A DNA stretch of 64,000 bases from Mantis religiosa. Lineage: Eukaryota; Arthropoda; Insecta; Mantodea; Mantidae. Shown piece after piece: positions 44,778-55,909 of this stretch. Each line of letters opens with the position of its first letter. The stretch's first letter is position 1. The DNA is taken from the NCBI GenBank assembly GCA_030765055.1, contig CM060950.1:14047806-14111805 (forward strand). The letters are read 5' to 3'. The notes below the pieces were generated by a model that saw only the letters and a list, made by a program, of their open reading frames with translations, made no database searches and was not told the origin of the DNA. A program made the position numbers and the translations under genes.

Positions 44778-46018
44778 TTGGTAACATCACAAATCCTACA
44801 CACAATAGAGCAAGGAAAACGAGCAAAGGGGGAGCTCAAATGGTTAATTAAAAATTTAAAGGACACCAAAGCTCCTGGCCCTGACAAAATACCAAATTTG
44901 ATATTGAAAAGCCTGAGTGATCTTGCTTTAGAGATGATGTCACAAATTACTGCTTACAATTAGGCTACTTCCCAAATCCATGAAAGCATGCCCAAGTATT
45001 AATGTTACCAAAACCAGTAAAGGACCCCAAACTACCAAACAACTACAGGCCTATTAGCCTGCTAAATACCGTTAGTAAGGTGGCTGAAAAAGTTATACTA
45101 AAGCAAGTAATTACCCATATCAAAAAGCACAACATTCTCATCAAAGAACAATTAGGCTTTCGGGCAAGGCATTCCACTACACAACTCACTAGATTTGTTG
45201 AAAACATTACAAATGGCTACAATACTAACAGATGCACTGCTGCGGTATTTCTCGACATCCAGCATGCATTCAACATAGTGTATCACCCAGGCCTACTATA
45301 TAAGCTGAGAAGACTAAACTTTCCTGATACCATTGTGAAACTTACAGCTAATTACTTAAGCGAATGCACCTTCGAGGTAGTTATCAATGAAACCACATCA
45401 ACAAGGCATATAAGAGCCGGGGTTCCCCAAGGAAGTATCCTGGGACCCATATTATTCAACCTTTATATTAATGACATACCAACTACTGCACATACACAAT
45501 TATCAATATATGCGGATGACACGACAATAACCACGCAGTAATGGAAACCGGAAGTGGCAGCAAGACTGCAAAGCGCCTTAGATGAACTAATGCTCTGGCT
45601 ACGCAGTTGGCATATAAAAGTGAATGCTACAAAATCGCAATTGGTACTATCTACGCAGCGAACATCCCATAGTCGCACTGAGGCCACTCGCACAGTTTCA
45701 GGAAAATATCCAGTGGACCGACAACGTTAAATATCTGGGAGTTATACTCGACATGAGACTACATTTGCACAACACAAAGAGCATCAAAGGAAAAGCCAGC
45801 TACACCAGCTATATCCATTACTGAATACAAACACAGAAATTAGCACCAAATTAGGCCTAACACTATATAAAACACTAATACGACCAGTCACTACGCACGT
45901 GGCTCTGGTTTGGGGTCACTGTGCAAAATCTCATATAAAACAGCTGTAGGTGATTCAAAACAAAATACTAAGGATAATCACCAGAGTAACACGTACTGTA
46001 CCAGTAGATAAACTTGAA
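44778..46018 (+). pseudogene. Jockey-like RT of unit 1
   Basis: LKWLIKNLKDTKAPGPDKIPN, then (45002-45541) NYRPISLLNTVSKV, KEQLGFRARHSTTQL, VFLDIQHAFNIVYH, GVPQGSILGPILF and IYADDTTITTQ with an intact YADD. A TAA follows at 45539-45541, then RT C-terminus in shifted frames (VKYLGVILDM, VWGHCAKSH). Cut at 46018 by the CR1 LINE and continued at 50503. Confidence 0.85.
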
Positions 46019-46152
46019 GTGTAAGATATTTTTTGCTTTGTTGCAATTGTTTATCTCATTTAAAGAACTGTGCACGTGGTTTTGTGTTAGAGATATTTCC
46101 ATATTACTGCAATTAAAGTGTTGTCTTCATTCTGCTATACTCACAGCTAAGA

Positions 46153-47301
46153 ATGGCGGCATATACAATGGTTACGCGTAGTAAAGCAGGTAAAAATTGC
46201 GTAAACAATAGTTATGGCATGGAAACAACAGCTAAAAAAAGTGAAAATGAATACTTAAGTACAATAGTAAGTAGCTCAAATGAAAGGAAAGAAGGGGAAT
46301 CCAAACAAATGGGAAAAAAGCTTGATGAAGCTAGGCTGGAGAATCCAAGAACGCGGGAAAGGATGTCACGTGAGGCCGAAACAATCACATCGCTTCAGTT
46401 GATTGTGGATATGTTAAATAAGCATCTACAACGGTCGCAAGAAGAGGTAAGAATGCTACAAAAAGAGAATGAGGAGTTGAAAAGAGCTCTGCAATTAAAA
46501 AATTCACAAAAGGAAACAGCCTCTATGGAAGAAAAAGCGGTAGAATCAAGCATGGGCTTCACTGAAGTGAGAAACCGTAGAAAATCTTGGCCAGCCATAG
46601 CCGGTAAGACGCCACAGATTGAAATCTCAAATAAGTACGAAGTATTGAACCTACTGCAAGAGGAGGAGCATCAAATAAAATTACCTGAGGCTGGTTTACA
46701 AGAGAGGACAAAAGTTCATGTCTCCAAATTCCAATGGACGAACCCTAACCTCGCGGCGCAAAGGATGGAAAACCAAACAACAGAAAATGATCAAAACATG
46801 GTGTTAGTGCTCGGTGATTCTATGAAAAAACATGTGAGTGTAGAGGGCGCAAAAGTGATATCATTTAGAGGAATAAATGCTCAACAAATGTGTCGAATGG
46901 TAAGTGATGTCAAAATAGCTAGCAATCCTGAAAAAGTTAAAGTGGTAGTGCTTCACGTGGGAACAAATAACTTAAAAACATCACATAGTCCAGAAGAAAT
47001 TCTCGGTGAAGTCTACAATCTTATTCTCTCCACTAAAAAATGTTTTCCAAATGCTACTATTGCTGTAAACAGCGTAATAAGAAGGTTTGATGTGCCAAGC
47101 AACTATATAAACAGTGTAAATAAAAACATAAGATGGGCCTGCCAAGCTCTAAAATCTGTGTTTGTGAATTTGGACAAGAAGCTGAATGAGTGGTGCATAG
47201 GAAGAGATGGTTTACACTTAAATAGAAAGGGGTCAAACAAATTGAGTGAAGCTATAAAAGATGTTGTAAATATAATATGCAAACAACCGGTAAACTGGTG
47301 A
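46153..47301 (+). CDS. CR1-like ORF1: coiled coil plus SGNH esterase
   Basis: An intact 382-residue frame from ATG 46153. Residues about 70-120 form a coiled coil (VDMLNKHLQRSQEEVRMLQ), then a basic region (FTEVRNRRKSWPAI). From about residue 216 an SGNH-hydrolase fold: MVLVLGDSMKKH (block I, nucleophile S in GDS), HVGTNNLKTS (block III, G and N) and GRDGLHLNRKG (catalytic D-x-x-H). Such esterases occur in ORF1 of CR1-clade LINEs; their role in retrotransposition is unclear. It overlaps the next frame by 25 bases. Confidence 0.88.
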   Translation: MAAYTMVTRSKAGKNCVNNSYGMETTAKKSENEYLSTIVSSSNERKEGESKQMGKKLDEARLENPRTRERMSREAETITSLQLIVDMLNKHLQRSQEEVRMLQKENEELKRALQLKNSQKETASMEEKAVESSMGFTEVRNRRKSWPAIAGKTPQIEISNKYEVLNLLQEEEHQIKLPEAGLQERTKVHVSKFQWTNPNLAAQRMENQTTENDQNMVLVLGDSMKKHVSVEGAKVISFRGINAQQMCRMVSDVKIASNPEKVKVVVLHVGTNNLKTSHSPEEILGEVYNLILSTKKCFPNATIAVNSVIRRFDVPSNYINSVNKNIRWACQALKSVFVNLDKKLNEWCIGRDGLHLNRKGSNKLSEAIKDVVNIICKQPVNW

Positions 47302-50300
47302 GGAAGTCAGATGGTGTAAAAACATCTTGTCAGGTCAGTAATTCAAAACATGATACACCAAATAATGTAAAGAGTAAGCAATGTTCTCAGACCAATTGGT
47401 TAATGCATCTTAATATACAAGGAATAAAAACAAAATTTGAATCATTAGAAATATTTCTGGAAAAATTATATTTCACAAACATCTCAGTTATATGTTTAAA
47501 TGAACATTGGTTAGGTAATTCAGAAATTAAATTACTAAACAAACTACAAGGTTATAATATAGCTGACTATTGCATTAGGAAAACAGGACAGTGGGGAGGT
47601 TCATGCATACTTGTTAAAAGTTGTTTGTGTAGAAATATAACGATAAAAATAAGAGAAGATCTAAAAGTATGTCAAGAAGACCATGTATTTGAAGTATCCG
47701 CAATTGAACTAATTGAGCTGAAGATCATTGCTGTCTCTATATATAGAGTGCCTTATTACAACATATTTGAAATCATTTTAAAAAAATTTGAAAATCTATT
47801 AATAAAACTACAAAAAGAAAAGGGTAAACACATCATAATTGCAACTGATAGAAATATAGACATCCTAAACTCACATTGTTTATTAAAGAAGGGAATGGCA
47901 AACAAATTCTTGAATTCCTTTCTTGGAAGTGTTGAAAACAGTGTTGTTATGATAAATTAACTTTAAAGAGAGTCGATTAAAGACACTAGACAACACTTTA
48001 AAGTTAATTAATAAATTCTTGAATGTTATTGAAATGTATGGGTTTAGCCCTCAATGCAAAGAACCAACCAGAGTAACCACCACAACAATACTTGTATTGA
48101 CAATATAACTAATAGTTTATATGAAAGTGGAAATTGCAGAACACTCGAAACTGGTTTCTCTGATCATAAAGCATTATTTGTTACTTTTCCGAATGAATGC
48201 ATAAAAAATGGAAAAAAAAATGAAAAATATAAAACAGTGCGAGTATTTAGTGATGAAAACATAACTAACTTTAAAAATCAGATCGCAGATATAAATTGGC
48301 ACTTTGACATATCACAAACTGTTGATGATAATTACAATGCATTCTTAAATCAATTCTTTATTGTTTATAATCATTGTTTTCCTAAAAAATTATCCAAACA
48401 AAAATATAAAAACTTCTCGCTAAAGTGGTGTACCCCGGGTATCAAAGTATTGAGTGCAAGGAAAAGATTATTGTATAGACTTACCAAAGAATCGAATAAC
48501 TTACAGTTAAAACATTATTATTCGAGTTATAGTAAAATTTATAAATAAGGCATAAAGAGAGCCAAACAAATGGCAATTGAAAATTATATAAAACAAACTC
48601 AAAACAAAAGTAAAGCCACATGGCAGTTAATTAAATGTGAATTAGGGCTAAGAAACAAGCAACAAAATGAATCATTAAGTAAAGATATTTCAGTAGATAT
48701 GGCTGAATCATTGAACAAATATTTTACGAATATTCCAAATGTAATTCGAAAAACACCCCCATGCATGCTTCATGCTCTTAAGAATGTGGAAAAGAGTACA
48801 CCCAATACACAGGTTTTTGATCTTGGATATGTAATAACAAATGACGTAAAAAACATTATTGCAACTTTGAAATCAAAAAATTCTAGTGGATGGGATGATC
48901 TGCCACCTAGGCTTGTAAAAATAATTGGGAATAAAATAAGTGAGCCACTTGCAAAAATATTTAACCAATCTTTTCATTATGGCATTTTTCCAGAAAGAAT
49001 GAAATATGCATTAATAACTCCTTTGCACAAAGGTGGTACATATGAACAAGAAAACTATCGCCCAATATCAGTCTTGACAAGTTTTTCAACAATATTAGAA
49101 AAATTAGTATATGTTAGACTAAAAGCTTTTTTGGAAAAAAATGAAACATTAAATGACTGCCAACATGGTTTTAGAAAAAATTTATCAATAATTACAGCTG
49201 TAACCACAATAGTAAATGAAATAGCACTAAATTTAGATTTACAAAAAAATACTGCTGCAATAATGTGTGACATTTCGAAGGCTTTTGACTGCGTAAGTCA
49301 TCAAATTCTTTTAAAAAAACTTGAATATTATAATATACAAGATCAAAGCTTAAAGTGGTTTCATTCATACCTGTCCAATCGCAAAGTGTAATTAGTAAAT
49401 GTAGCACTGGAATTTGTAAATCAAAATGGAGAGAAAATACCAGTGGTGTACCGCAAGGCTCTGTGCTGGGTCCTCTGCTTTATATACTTTACACTAACCA
49501 TTTACCTCAAAGTATAAATGGGTATCCAATATTGTATGCAGATGACACATCAGTTATTTTACAAAATATAAGTCATAATAGTTTGCAAACTGATATAAGC
49601 AATGCATTAAATAACTTAGACAAATGGTTCACTGATAATGGTATGAGCTTAAATAAAACAAAAACTAGTATTATACAATTTAAAACTGCTGCTAATGCTA
49701 ATCTGAAACAAGATAATGTAGACAATAATAATAGTTCTACAATAAAGGGTTATAGCAAGATATTAGGAATGGACATAGATGAATGCTTAAAATGGAATAT
49801 CCATATTGAACATATAACCAAAAAATTGAATTCGGCCTGCTATAACATGTTATGCCTGACAAATATGATGAATATAGAAACAAAAAAAATGGTATATCAC
49901 AGCTATCTTCATTCGATCTTGGCCTATGGTATAATATTGTGGGGAAATGCATCGGGATGGGAAAAAGGTAATACGTATAATGTTACATGCTAACTTAAAA
50001 GATTCATGCAAACCAATATTCAAAAAATTAAAAATTCTAACAATGCCCTCAGTATATATTCTAGAGTTATCCATCTATGTATATAAAAATTATGAGAAAT
50101 TTATCCAAAAACAAAATCGTCATCATTACGGCACTCGGAAAGAGTCCAGCATAAAATACCCCATGCATAGATTAACATTATATGAAAAAACACCCTATTA
50201 TATGGGTATAAAAATATACAATAAATTACCTCAACGACTCAAAGAAATAAAAACTCTGAAACTATTTAATAAAAGTGAAAAAGATCTGTTATTACATAAG

Positions 50301-50345
50301 ACATATTACACCATACAGGAATTCATGGATGACACAATATCATAA
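47277..50345 (+). pseudogene. CR1-like ORF2 (EN-RT), broken in five places
   Basis: Frames 47277-47960, 48054-48548, 48570-49391, 49355-49993, 49947-50345. Endonuclease: LMHLNIQGIKTKFESLEIF, CLNEHWLG, GGSCILV, a decayed IATDRNIDI for GDFN, and FSDHKALFV. RT: KSSGWDDLPPRLVK-like KNSSGWDDL, NYRPISVLTSFS, CQHGFRKNLS, CDISKAFDCV, GVPQGSVLGPLLY, LYADDTSVIL. C-terminus: AYGIILWGNASG and KIYNKLPQRLKEI. A small inverted repeat (ATTAACTTTAAAG and its complement, about 47956-48010) marks a local rearrangement after the endonuclease. Confidence 0.88.
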
Positions 50346-51436
50346 CTACTGCATTACTTGTAATTGATAATTTATGTACATATACATTAGAATTAGTTTT
50401 TCTTTTAAATTTCTTTTATGTATAACTTGACGACTCACCAGTTTACCAGCTAGGCTTACAATGTAAACGTTATGTGACAATAAAGATTCTATTCTATTCC
50501 ACCACAACCTCAGCAAGCATACAATTGAACAATTCATCAAACTGCTTGCATAGATGGTTGTATAAAAGATGCGACAATCACTTAAATTCTCTCATATCGA
50601 ACCTGGGACAGTATGAATACAATATTGACAAACATAAAAGGCCCCTGTCACTGTTTAACAGGACGATACCCATCAATAATGACAGATGCCGATGACGATT
50701 TAAATGACTGACCAGGAAAATGCAACCCACCAATTATCTCAAACCTAAAACCAAACACTAAGTCACGCCACTGTCCCTCTGTGGTCCTCCATGTCCTTGT
50801 GCTACCCAGGCAAGGCGGACCCGGGGGTAGAATTCCCCCCCCCCCCCCTACAAGCGGCACAGGCTTGCACCTGCACCATTAGGCAGGCGGCCCGTCATGT
50901 GTGCACTGATGGCGACAAGGCACACACCAATGACACACGAGAAAAATGCTGCTGTAAGGCTAAGATGTATATATCAACAGCATAAAATAAAATAAAGATA
51001 ATTACAATAGTGATGATGCCCATAGGCTGAGTAGACTCACACGTGGGATTTTGGTACAGTGCTGTAACAGATTGAATTAAAAAGTGAAATAACCCTTGCA
51101 ATTAGAAATTTTTAGCACAAGCAGTAATACAGGTAACAAACAGTCTTTACTTATAGAAAGTTGAATTAAAAAGTGAAATAAACCTTGCAATTAGAAATTT
51201 TTAGCACAAGCAGTAATACAGGTAACAAACAGTCTTTACTTATAGACCATCTTGAAAGTACAGCCCTTAATTTGGTTTTAACTATGGCAGCGGCGTGTGG
51301 AGTGGTGACCCGAAGCAGGGTGCATAAACTAAGTGAAATAAGCAGTAAAAATGCCGAAATAACAAAGGAACTTACCAACAATAACTTTAGAACTACAGGG
51401 ACCAGAGCAAATGGAGGTGTAATTATTGTGAGTATG

Positions 51437-51681
51437 AATGAATGTGTAGTGTTTAATGCCCGCTTTTACTACATACGGCACCGCAGGCGGTGACACTGAT
51501 GATACATGAGATGTAGGAGCACCGGTGGAATGAGATGGCAGGGGAAACCGGAGGTCCCGGAGAAAACCCACCCCAGCACCGTGTTGTCCACTACAAATCT
51601 CACTTTGCGGTCGCCTGGGATCGAACCCCGGCCGCCTTGGTGAGAGCCAAGCGGTCTAACCACTGAGCCACGGCGCGGCCT
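51437..51681 (-). repeat. tRNA-derived SINE in unit 2
   Basis: Same SINE as at 44368, at the same site. Perfect 12-bp target duplication ATTGTGAGTATG at 51425-51436 and 51682-51693. A and B boxes are on the minus strand. Confidence 0.92.
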
Positions 51682-51846
51682 ATTGTGAGTATGGAAGAAT
51701 GGGAAACTACAGTTAAAAATGATGAACGGAAGCAGCGAGATGCCGAGGTTATAGCGTCACTACAGCTAGTCATAAACATCTTAAATAAACATGTCCCAAT
51801 CAAGAACTGAATGACGTAAACTTCAGTACTTAGGCAGAATAAAGCA

Positions 51847-52664
51847 TTGGTAACATCACAAATCCTACACACAATAGAGCAAGGAAAACGAGCAAAGGGG
51901 GAGCTCAAATGGTTAATTAAAAATTTAAAGGACACCAAAGCTCCTGGCCCTGACAAAATACCAAATTTGATATTGAAAAGCCTGAGTGATCTTGCTTTAG
52001 AGATGATGTCACAAACTACTGCTTACAATTAGGCTACTTCCCAAATCCATGAAAGCATGCCTAAGTATTAATGTTACCAAAACCAGTATAGGACCCCAAA
52101 CTACCAAACTACAGGCCTATTAGCCTGCTAAATACCATTAGTAAGGTGGCTGAAAAAGTTATACTAAAGCAAGTAATAACCCATATCAAAAAGCACATTC
52201 TCATCAAAGAACAATTAGGCTTTCGGGCAAGCCATTCCACTACATAACTCACTAGATTTGTTGAAAACATTACAAATGGCTACAATACAAACAGATGCAC
52301 TGCTGCGGTATTTCTCGACATCCAGCATGCATTCAACATAGTGTATCACCCAGGCCTACTATATAAGCTGAGAAGGCTAAACTTTCCTGATACCATTGTG
52401 AAACTTACAGCTAATTACTTAAGCGAATGCACCTTCGAGGCAGTTATCAATGAAACCACATCAACAAGGCATATAAGAGCCAGGGTTCCCCAAGGAAGTA
52501 TCCTGGGACCCATATTATTCAACCTTTATATTAATGACATACCAACTACTGCACATACACAATTATCAATATATGCGGATGACACGACAATAACCACGCA
52601 GTGATGAAAACCGGAAGTGGCAGCAAGACTGCAAAGCGCCTTAGATGAACTAATGCTCTGGCTA
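51847..52664 (+). pseudogene. Jockey-like RT of unit 2
   Basis: Same motifs as unit 1 (KAPGPDKIPN, FLDIQHAFNIVYH, VPQGSILGPILF, IYADDTTITTQ) with additional small deletions (for example three bases in HKKHN) and a stop at 52245. Ends at 52664 where unit 1 continues. Confidence 0.85.
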
Positions 52665-53414
52665 ATGCTCCTCTCCCTCCCAATCCTATTCTCCTCCTCC
52701 GTCTTGCATCAAGTGTATCCTCCCTTTTTTTTCTACCTTCCTCTCTTGTCTCACATTCATATGTAGCTGTACTTATTGATTTTTTTTCCGTGTCTTATTC
52801 TATTCTTGTCCTTCTGTGGTGCATTTCTAAGTAATATCCTTCCCATTTCTTCTTTCCAAACTACCCACCTATTATCTCACTGTACTTATAGCTGTACTTA
52901 TCAGTTTTTCTTCATGTCTCTGATTCCCTCATTCTCTGCCCTTCTCTACAGCATTTGCAAGTGCGTGCTACTTTTCCACTTTCCCCTCTGTCACTTTCTT
53001 GTGTCATATGAATATCAGCAAGTTCATTATAGAATTACGTAGAAAATGAAGCTAGCTACAGTGAAGCAATGTACCCATAACCTCTCCTATCCAAATTCCA
53101 ACCTCAACCTGCCCGTGGTGCACCCTGCTTTTACCAATGAGGCTCTGGGGGCCAAGCGTTAGCGGTACAACTACATCAGAAATAGAGGAAATGCTATTTC
53201 ACCTCTTACGCTGGCCTGTTACGGCATACAAATGTTCCACAATTGGTGCTTGTGGGAAAAGCAGATGGACTTTAAAACTCCTCCCGGCCAGGTCCGATGG
53301 ACCAATTAACCAGACAGGTGTGGCCCTCCAGACATACTGGGGGTTAAAGTGAGTGGATAATGTAACCACCATTACAAGCAAAAAATTGGTGTCCACTTAA
53401 AAACGTTTACATGT
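52665..53414. other. Pyrimidine-rich stretch and unassigned sequence
   Basis: 52665-53030 is strongly C/T-rich on the plus strand. 53040-53414 has short frames without recognised domains. Confidence 0.5.
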
Positions 53415-53590
53415 ATGCTACTTAAAACATGACAAGTCCTACAGATAAATATTCCGGAGGTAAAATAGTCCCGCATTCGGATCTTCGGGTGGGGACATCT
53501 GCAGGACGTCAATTACAGAACACCCTCAAAATTCTCCATTGGAATGCAGGAGGACTTTCACATAGTACATGAAATATTGTACATCAAGTA
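53415..53590 (+). pseudogene. Start of a LINE endonuclease
   Basis: A frame ending LKILHWNAGGLSHST matches the first block of an apurinic-type LINE endonuclease. It stops after about 20 residues and runs into the HARBI1-like gene. Confidence 0.45.
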
Positions 53591-53817
53591 AATCAGGCTG
53601 CACTCAACAACCAAATAAAAGCATGAATCAGTGCAATACTGCAACAATGGGGAAACACTATTACGAGCGCGCAAGAGGACAACTATTCCCTTGGCATGAG
53701 TCAGCCTTCAACCAGTAGATCACTGAGGGAAGTAACAGATGCACTGCATAGGCATCTGATGAAACGCTATATTAAGTTTCCTGTTAATGATCAACAGATA
53801 AACAGGATCAAACAGAG

Positions 53818-53923
53818 GTATACTTACTGTGACTTATACAGTGTTTAATTTTCTCTTAATTTGTGTGGTGACGAAGATATTATGTTCAGTTTTTGTAATG
53901 TTGCTGAAATGAAAATGTTTCAG
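53818..53923 (+). other. Intron in the HARBI1-like gene
   Basis: Donor AG|GTATAC and acceptor TTTCAG|A. Removal restores an uninterrupted family match across the junction (RIKQ-R-FADKFG). Confidence 0.75.
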
Positions 53924-54083
53924 ATTTGCAGACAAATTTGGTTTCCCTGGAGTTGTAGGAGTAATCGATGGTACATTGGTTACCATCACAACGCCCCCCC
54001 CATGCATGATGCTGTACTTCCTGCACATTTACTGACAGTAAAGGACATCATAGTGTGAATGTGTAAATTGTTAGTGGAGAACT

Positions 54084-54195
54084 GTATGTATGTTGTTACT
54101 CAGTTTTAATGACATGAGTATTTTATTTTCCACGGAATAAGATAGAGTGCAAAATGGCGTCGAATGGTGTAATAACCCGTTCAAGTAAGCAGTCA
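54084..54195 (+). mobile_element. CR1-like LINE fragment, left part
   Basis: 5' UTR and ORF1 start (ATG 54154: MASNGVITRSSKQS), similar to the ORF1 starts at 44216 and 46153. Interrupted by PLE-D and continued at 57109. Confidence 0.65.
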
Positions 54196-54199
54196 CTAT

Positions 54200-54241
54200 A
54201 CTGCTGAGGAAGAGGGCGAATGTCCTGGAAAATGTTCCAGC
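54200..54241 (+). ncRNA. Hammerhead ribozyme (PLE-D)
   Basis: CTGAGGA at 54204-54210, stem II AGGGC with GTCCT (one G-U) around GAAT, GAAA at 54228-54231, then AATGTTC; cleavage after C54237. Stem I begins with three Watson-Crick pairs, CTG (54201-54203) with CAG (54238-54240). Stem III (AATGTT) is nearly self-complementary. It lies about 30 bp before the ORF, as expected for a PLE terminal repeat. Confidence 0.72.
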
Positions 54242-54270
54242 GTTTTTTTTAAAAAAATAAGTGAAGGTGA

Positions 54271-54870
54271 GTGCAAACCAGTGTGACTCAACAAAACTTC
54301 AACATGAAGAAAACTTCCCTGTTAATAATGCTTCTATTTAATGTATTTGGTATCACAAACCAAAGAAGCAATGTGACGAACTCACGTGGAGACGAGGTAA
54401 GAAATTACTTTATCAAATTCAACACTGACTTAAGTTACGCAAAGAAGGATTTAAAAAGGATCATAAAACTACATACCAAAAGAAGATATGCGGCAGCGGA
54501 TATCAAGTTTTTGAAACTATGCCTAAAACACAAAGACGAGTTTATCGCTGACATTGAAATAGCGACACATAACCTCAAAACAGAAGACAAAATCAAAGCC
54601 AAGTTGGAATGTCTAGTCATAGTAAAACAGTTACAGCCCAAACAGATTAACAACAATAATAAAATAATTAGGAACCTAAACAAGAAACCAGTGGTGTATC
54701 TAAAAGCTGACAAAGGCAATTCCCTAGTAATCATGGAACTTGAGGACTATAAACAGAGAGTTAGCTTTTTGCTAAACAGTTCGGACTATGAAGAAATCCC
54801 CAAAAATCCCCTAAACAAATACACAAACTTAGTAAATAAAGCTCTTACTAATAATAGCATACTGACATAA
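54271..54870 (+). pseudogene. PLE-D N-terminal region
   Basis: 199 residues with a basic helical region and the conserved block YLKADKGNSLVIMELEDY, equivalent to the ADKGNAAVV block of PLE-B, then YEEIPKNPLNKY. It ends at a TAA (54868-54870) before the RT; the RT resumes in the same frame at 54907, so one point mutation separates them. Confidence 0.8.
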
Positions 54871-54906
54871 ACTGAAAAACGCATTCTAAAATCTACCAAC
54901 CCCACA

Positions 54907-55471
54907 ATGCCGAAATTATACTGCTTGCCAAAGGTACACAAGGATGGTAACAGCATGAGACCAATCATAAATGGTATCAACTCACCCACATACCGCCTCG
55001 CTAAGTGGTTAGTTAATAAACTAAAATCATTCCAGAAATTCGAAAGTTTGGGAATAGAGAACTCTTTAGAACTCATAAATCAACTACAGGACTACAATAT
55101 TCCTTCAAACTACATAATGGTCTCTTTCGATGTCAAATCACTGTTCACAAGTATCCCGATTGAAAAAATACCAAACCTTCTCAGAAAATGGCTGAATCTA
55201 ATCACATTAGACCCTACAGAAATAGACATCATAAATTTGACAGAACTATGCATTCGACACAATCTCTTCACATTCGACAAAAAATTCTACCAACAATCAA
55301 AAGGCCTCACAATGGGCAGCCCACTGTCACCCTTGCTAGCAGATTTATATATGACTCACCTCGAAGTCCATATAGTAAAAGCCTTCCCCCAAATTTACAA
55401 ATTCTGGCGAAGATATGTAGACGACATTTTTGCTATCATTCCTAAAAACCAAACAGAAGACTCCCTAAAAC
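54907..55471 (+). pseudogene. PLE-D reverse transcriptase, first part
   Basis: MPKLYCLPKVHKDGNSMRPI, then MVSFDVKSLFTSIP (motif A), LTMGSPLSPLLADLYM (motif B) and RRYVDDIFAII (motif C). The frame enters the inserted 438-bp element after TEDSLK and ends there. It resumes after the insert at about 55910 (LKLLNIQDSNIKF, LPFLDLKSM, FGIHRKPTHVDNYIK). Confidence 0.88.
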
Positions 55472-55909
55472 CCCGTGTGGAGTTGCTGGTTCCCCCATCG
55501 GGCACCTCCCCAGGTGGCAGATAGGGGAAAGCTCGCCAGATATGGAGGGCAATGGGGAAATAAAATACCCAGGGCAGACCAAAACCAGATACTGCTGCCT
55601 TGCAGAATTGGGAGTTGGTTCTCCAAAGGCTAGGGGAGTAAACCCTAAACAAATCAGACAGGCCTGGAGGTCTTAAGGAGGCAACCCCTCCACCAGGCTA
55701 GCTCAGCGTTGGGCTAATAACCCACCTGAGTGAATTATTTATATTCAGAGAAATCAGGAGAGAGCTGGACGGATAATATGTAGACGAGCTGGAAGGAAAA
55801 GGAAAAAGATTAGGATTGAGAGGAATATACATGTTGGCACAGGATAGGGTCGAATACAGAAAGTGGCTGAAGGAACCCGACGCCTAACGGCAGCAGGGAA
55901 AGTGAAAGA
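55472..55909 (+). mobile_element. 438-bp retroposon with 17-bp target duplication
   Basis: Flanked by AGAAGACTCCCTAAAAC at 55455-55471 and 55910-55926. GC-rich first half (cggcacctcccc, TGGCAGATAGGGG) and a second half with an open segment YMLAQDRVEYRKWLKEPDA, which may be the last codons of a LINE ORF. No poly(A). Identity unresolved. Confidence 0.75.

Larger units (their letters stand above)
43523..46018 (+). mobile_element. Chimeric LINE unit 1 (Jockey 3' end, CR1-like 5' part, Jockey RT)
   Basis: Order: Jockey-type C-terminus and 3' UTR (43523-43910), CR1-like 5' UTR with duplicated 85-bp segment (43990-44200), CR1-like ORF1 start (44216-44760) containing a SINE, then Jockey RT (44778-46018). 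The unit continues after the CR1 insertion at 50503-50582 and repeats as unit 2 from 50583. Base-level identity between units is high. Confidence 0.75.
46019..50502 (+). mobile_element. CR1-like LINE, nearly full length, inserted in unit 1
   Basis: 5' UTR (46019-46152), esterase ORF1, ORF2 and a 3' UTR (50346-50502) ending in ATTCTATTCTATTC, the pentamer-like tail typical of CR1/L2 elements. Jockey coding sequence stops at 46018 and resumes at 50503. No clear target duplication, also typical of CR1. ORF1 is intact; ORF2 is broken. Confidence 0.85.
50503..52664 (+). mobile_element. End of chimeric unit 1 and chimeric unit 2
   Basis: 50503-50582 is the Jockey C-terminus continuing from 46018 (HTIEQFIKL-like). 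From 50583 (ATATCGAACCTGGGAC at the same place as 43523) the 2.6-kb unit repeats: 3' UTR, 89-bp tandem repeat, CR1-like ORF1 start at ATG 51284, SINE, and Jockey RT ending abruptly at 52664. The tail protein segment LISNLGQYEYNIDKHKRPLS is visible at 50600-50660. Confidence 0.75.

Noticed and set aside
44531..44887. Minus-strand frames of 118 residues present in both tandem units
   Set aside because: They run antisense across a SINE and the Jockey RT; their duplication only reflects the unit duplication.
53750..53775. CTGATGA followed by AAAC, hammerhead-like
   Set aside because: No stem II and it lies inside HARBI1-like coding sequence.
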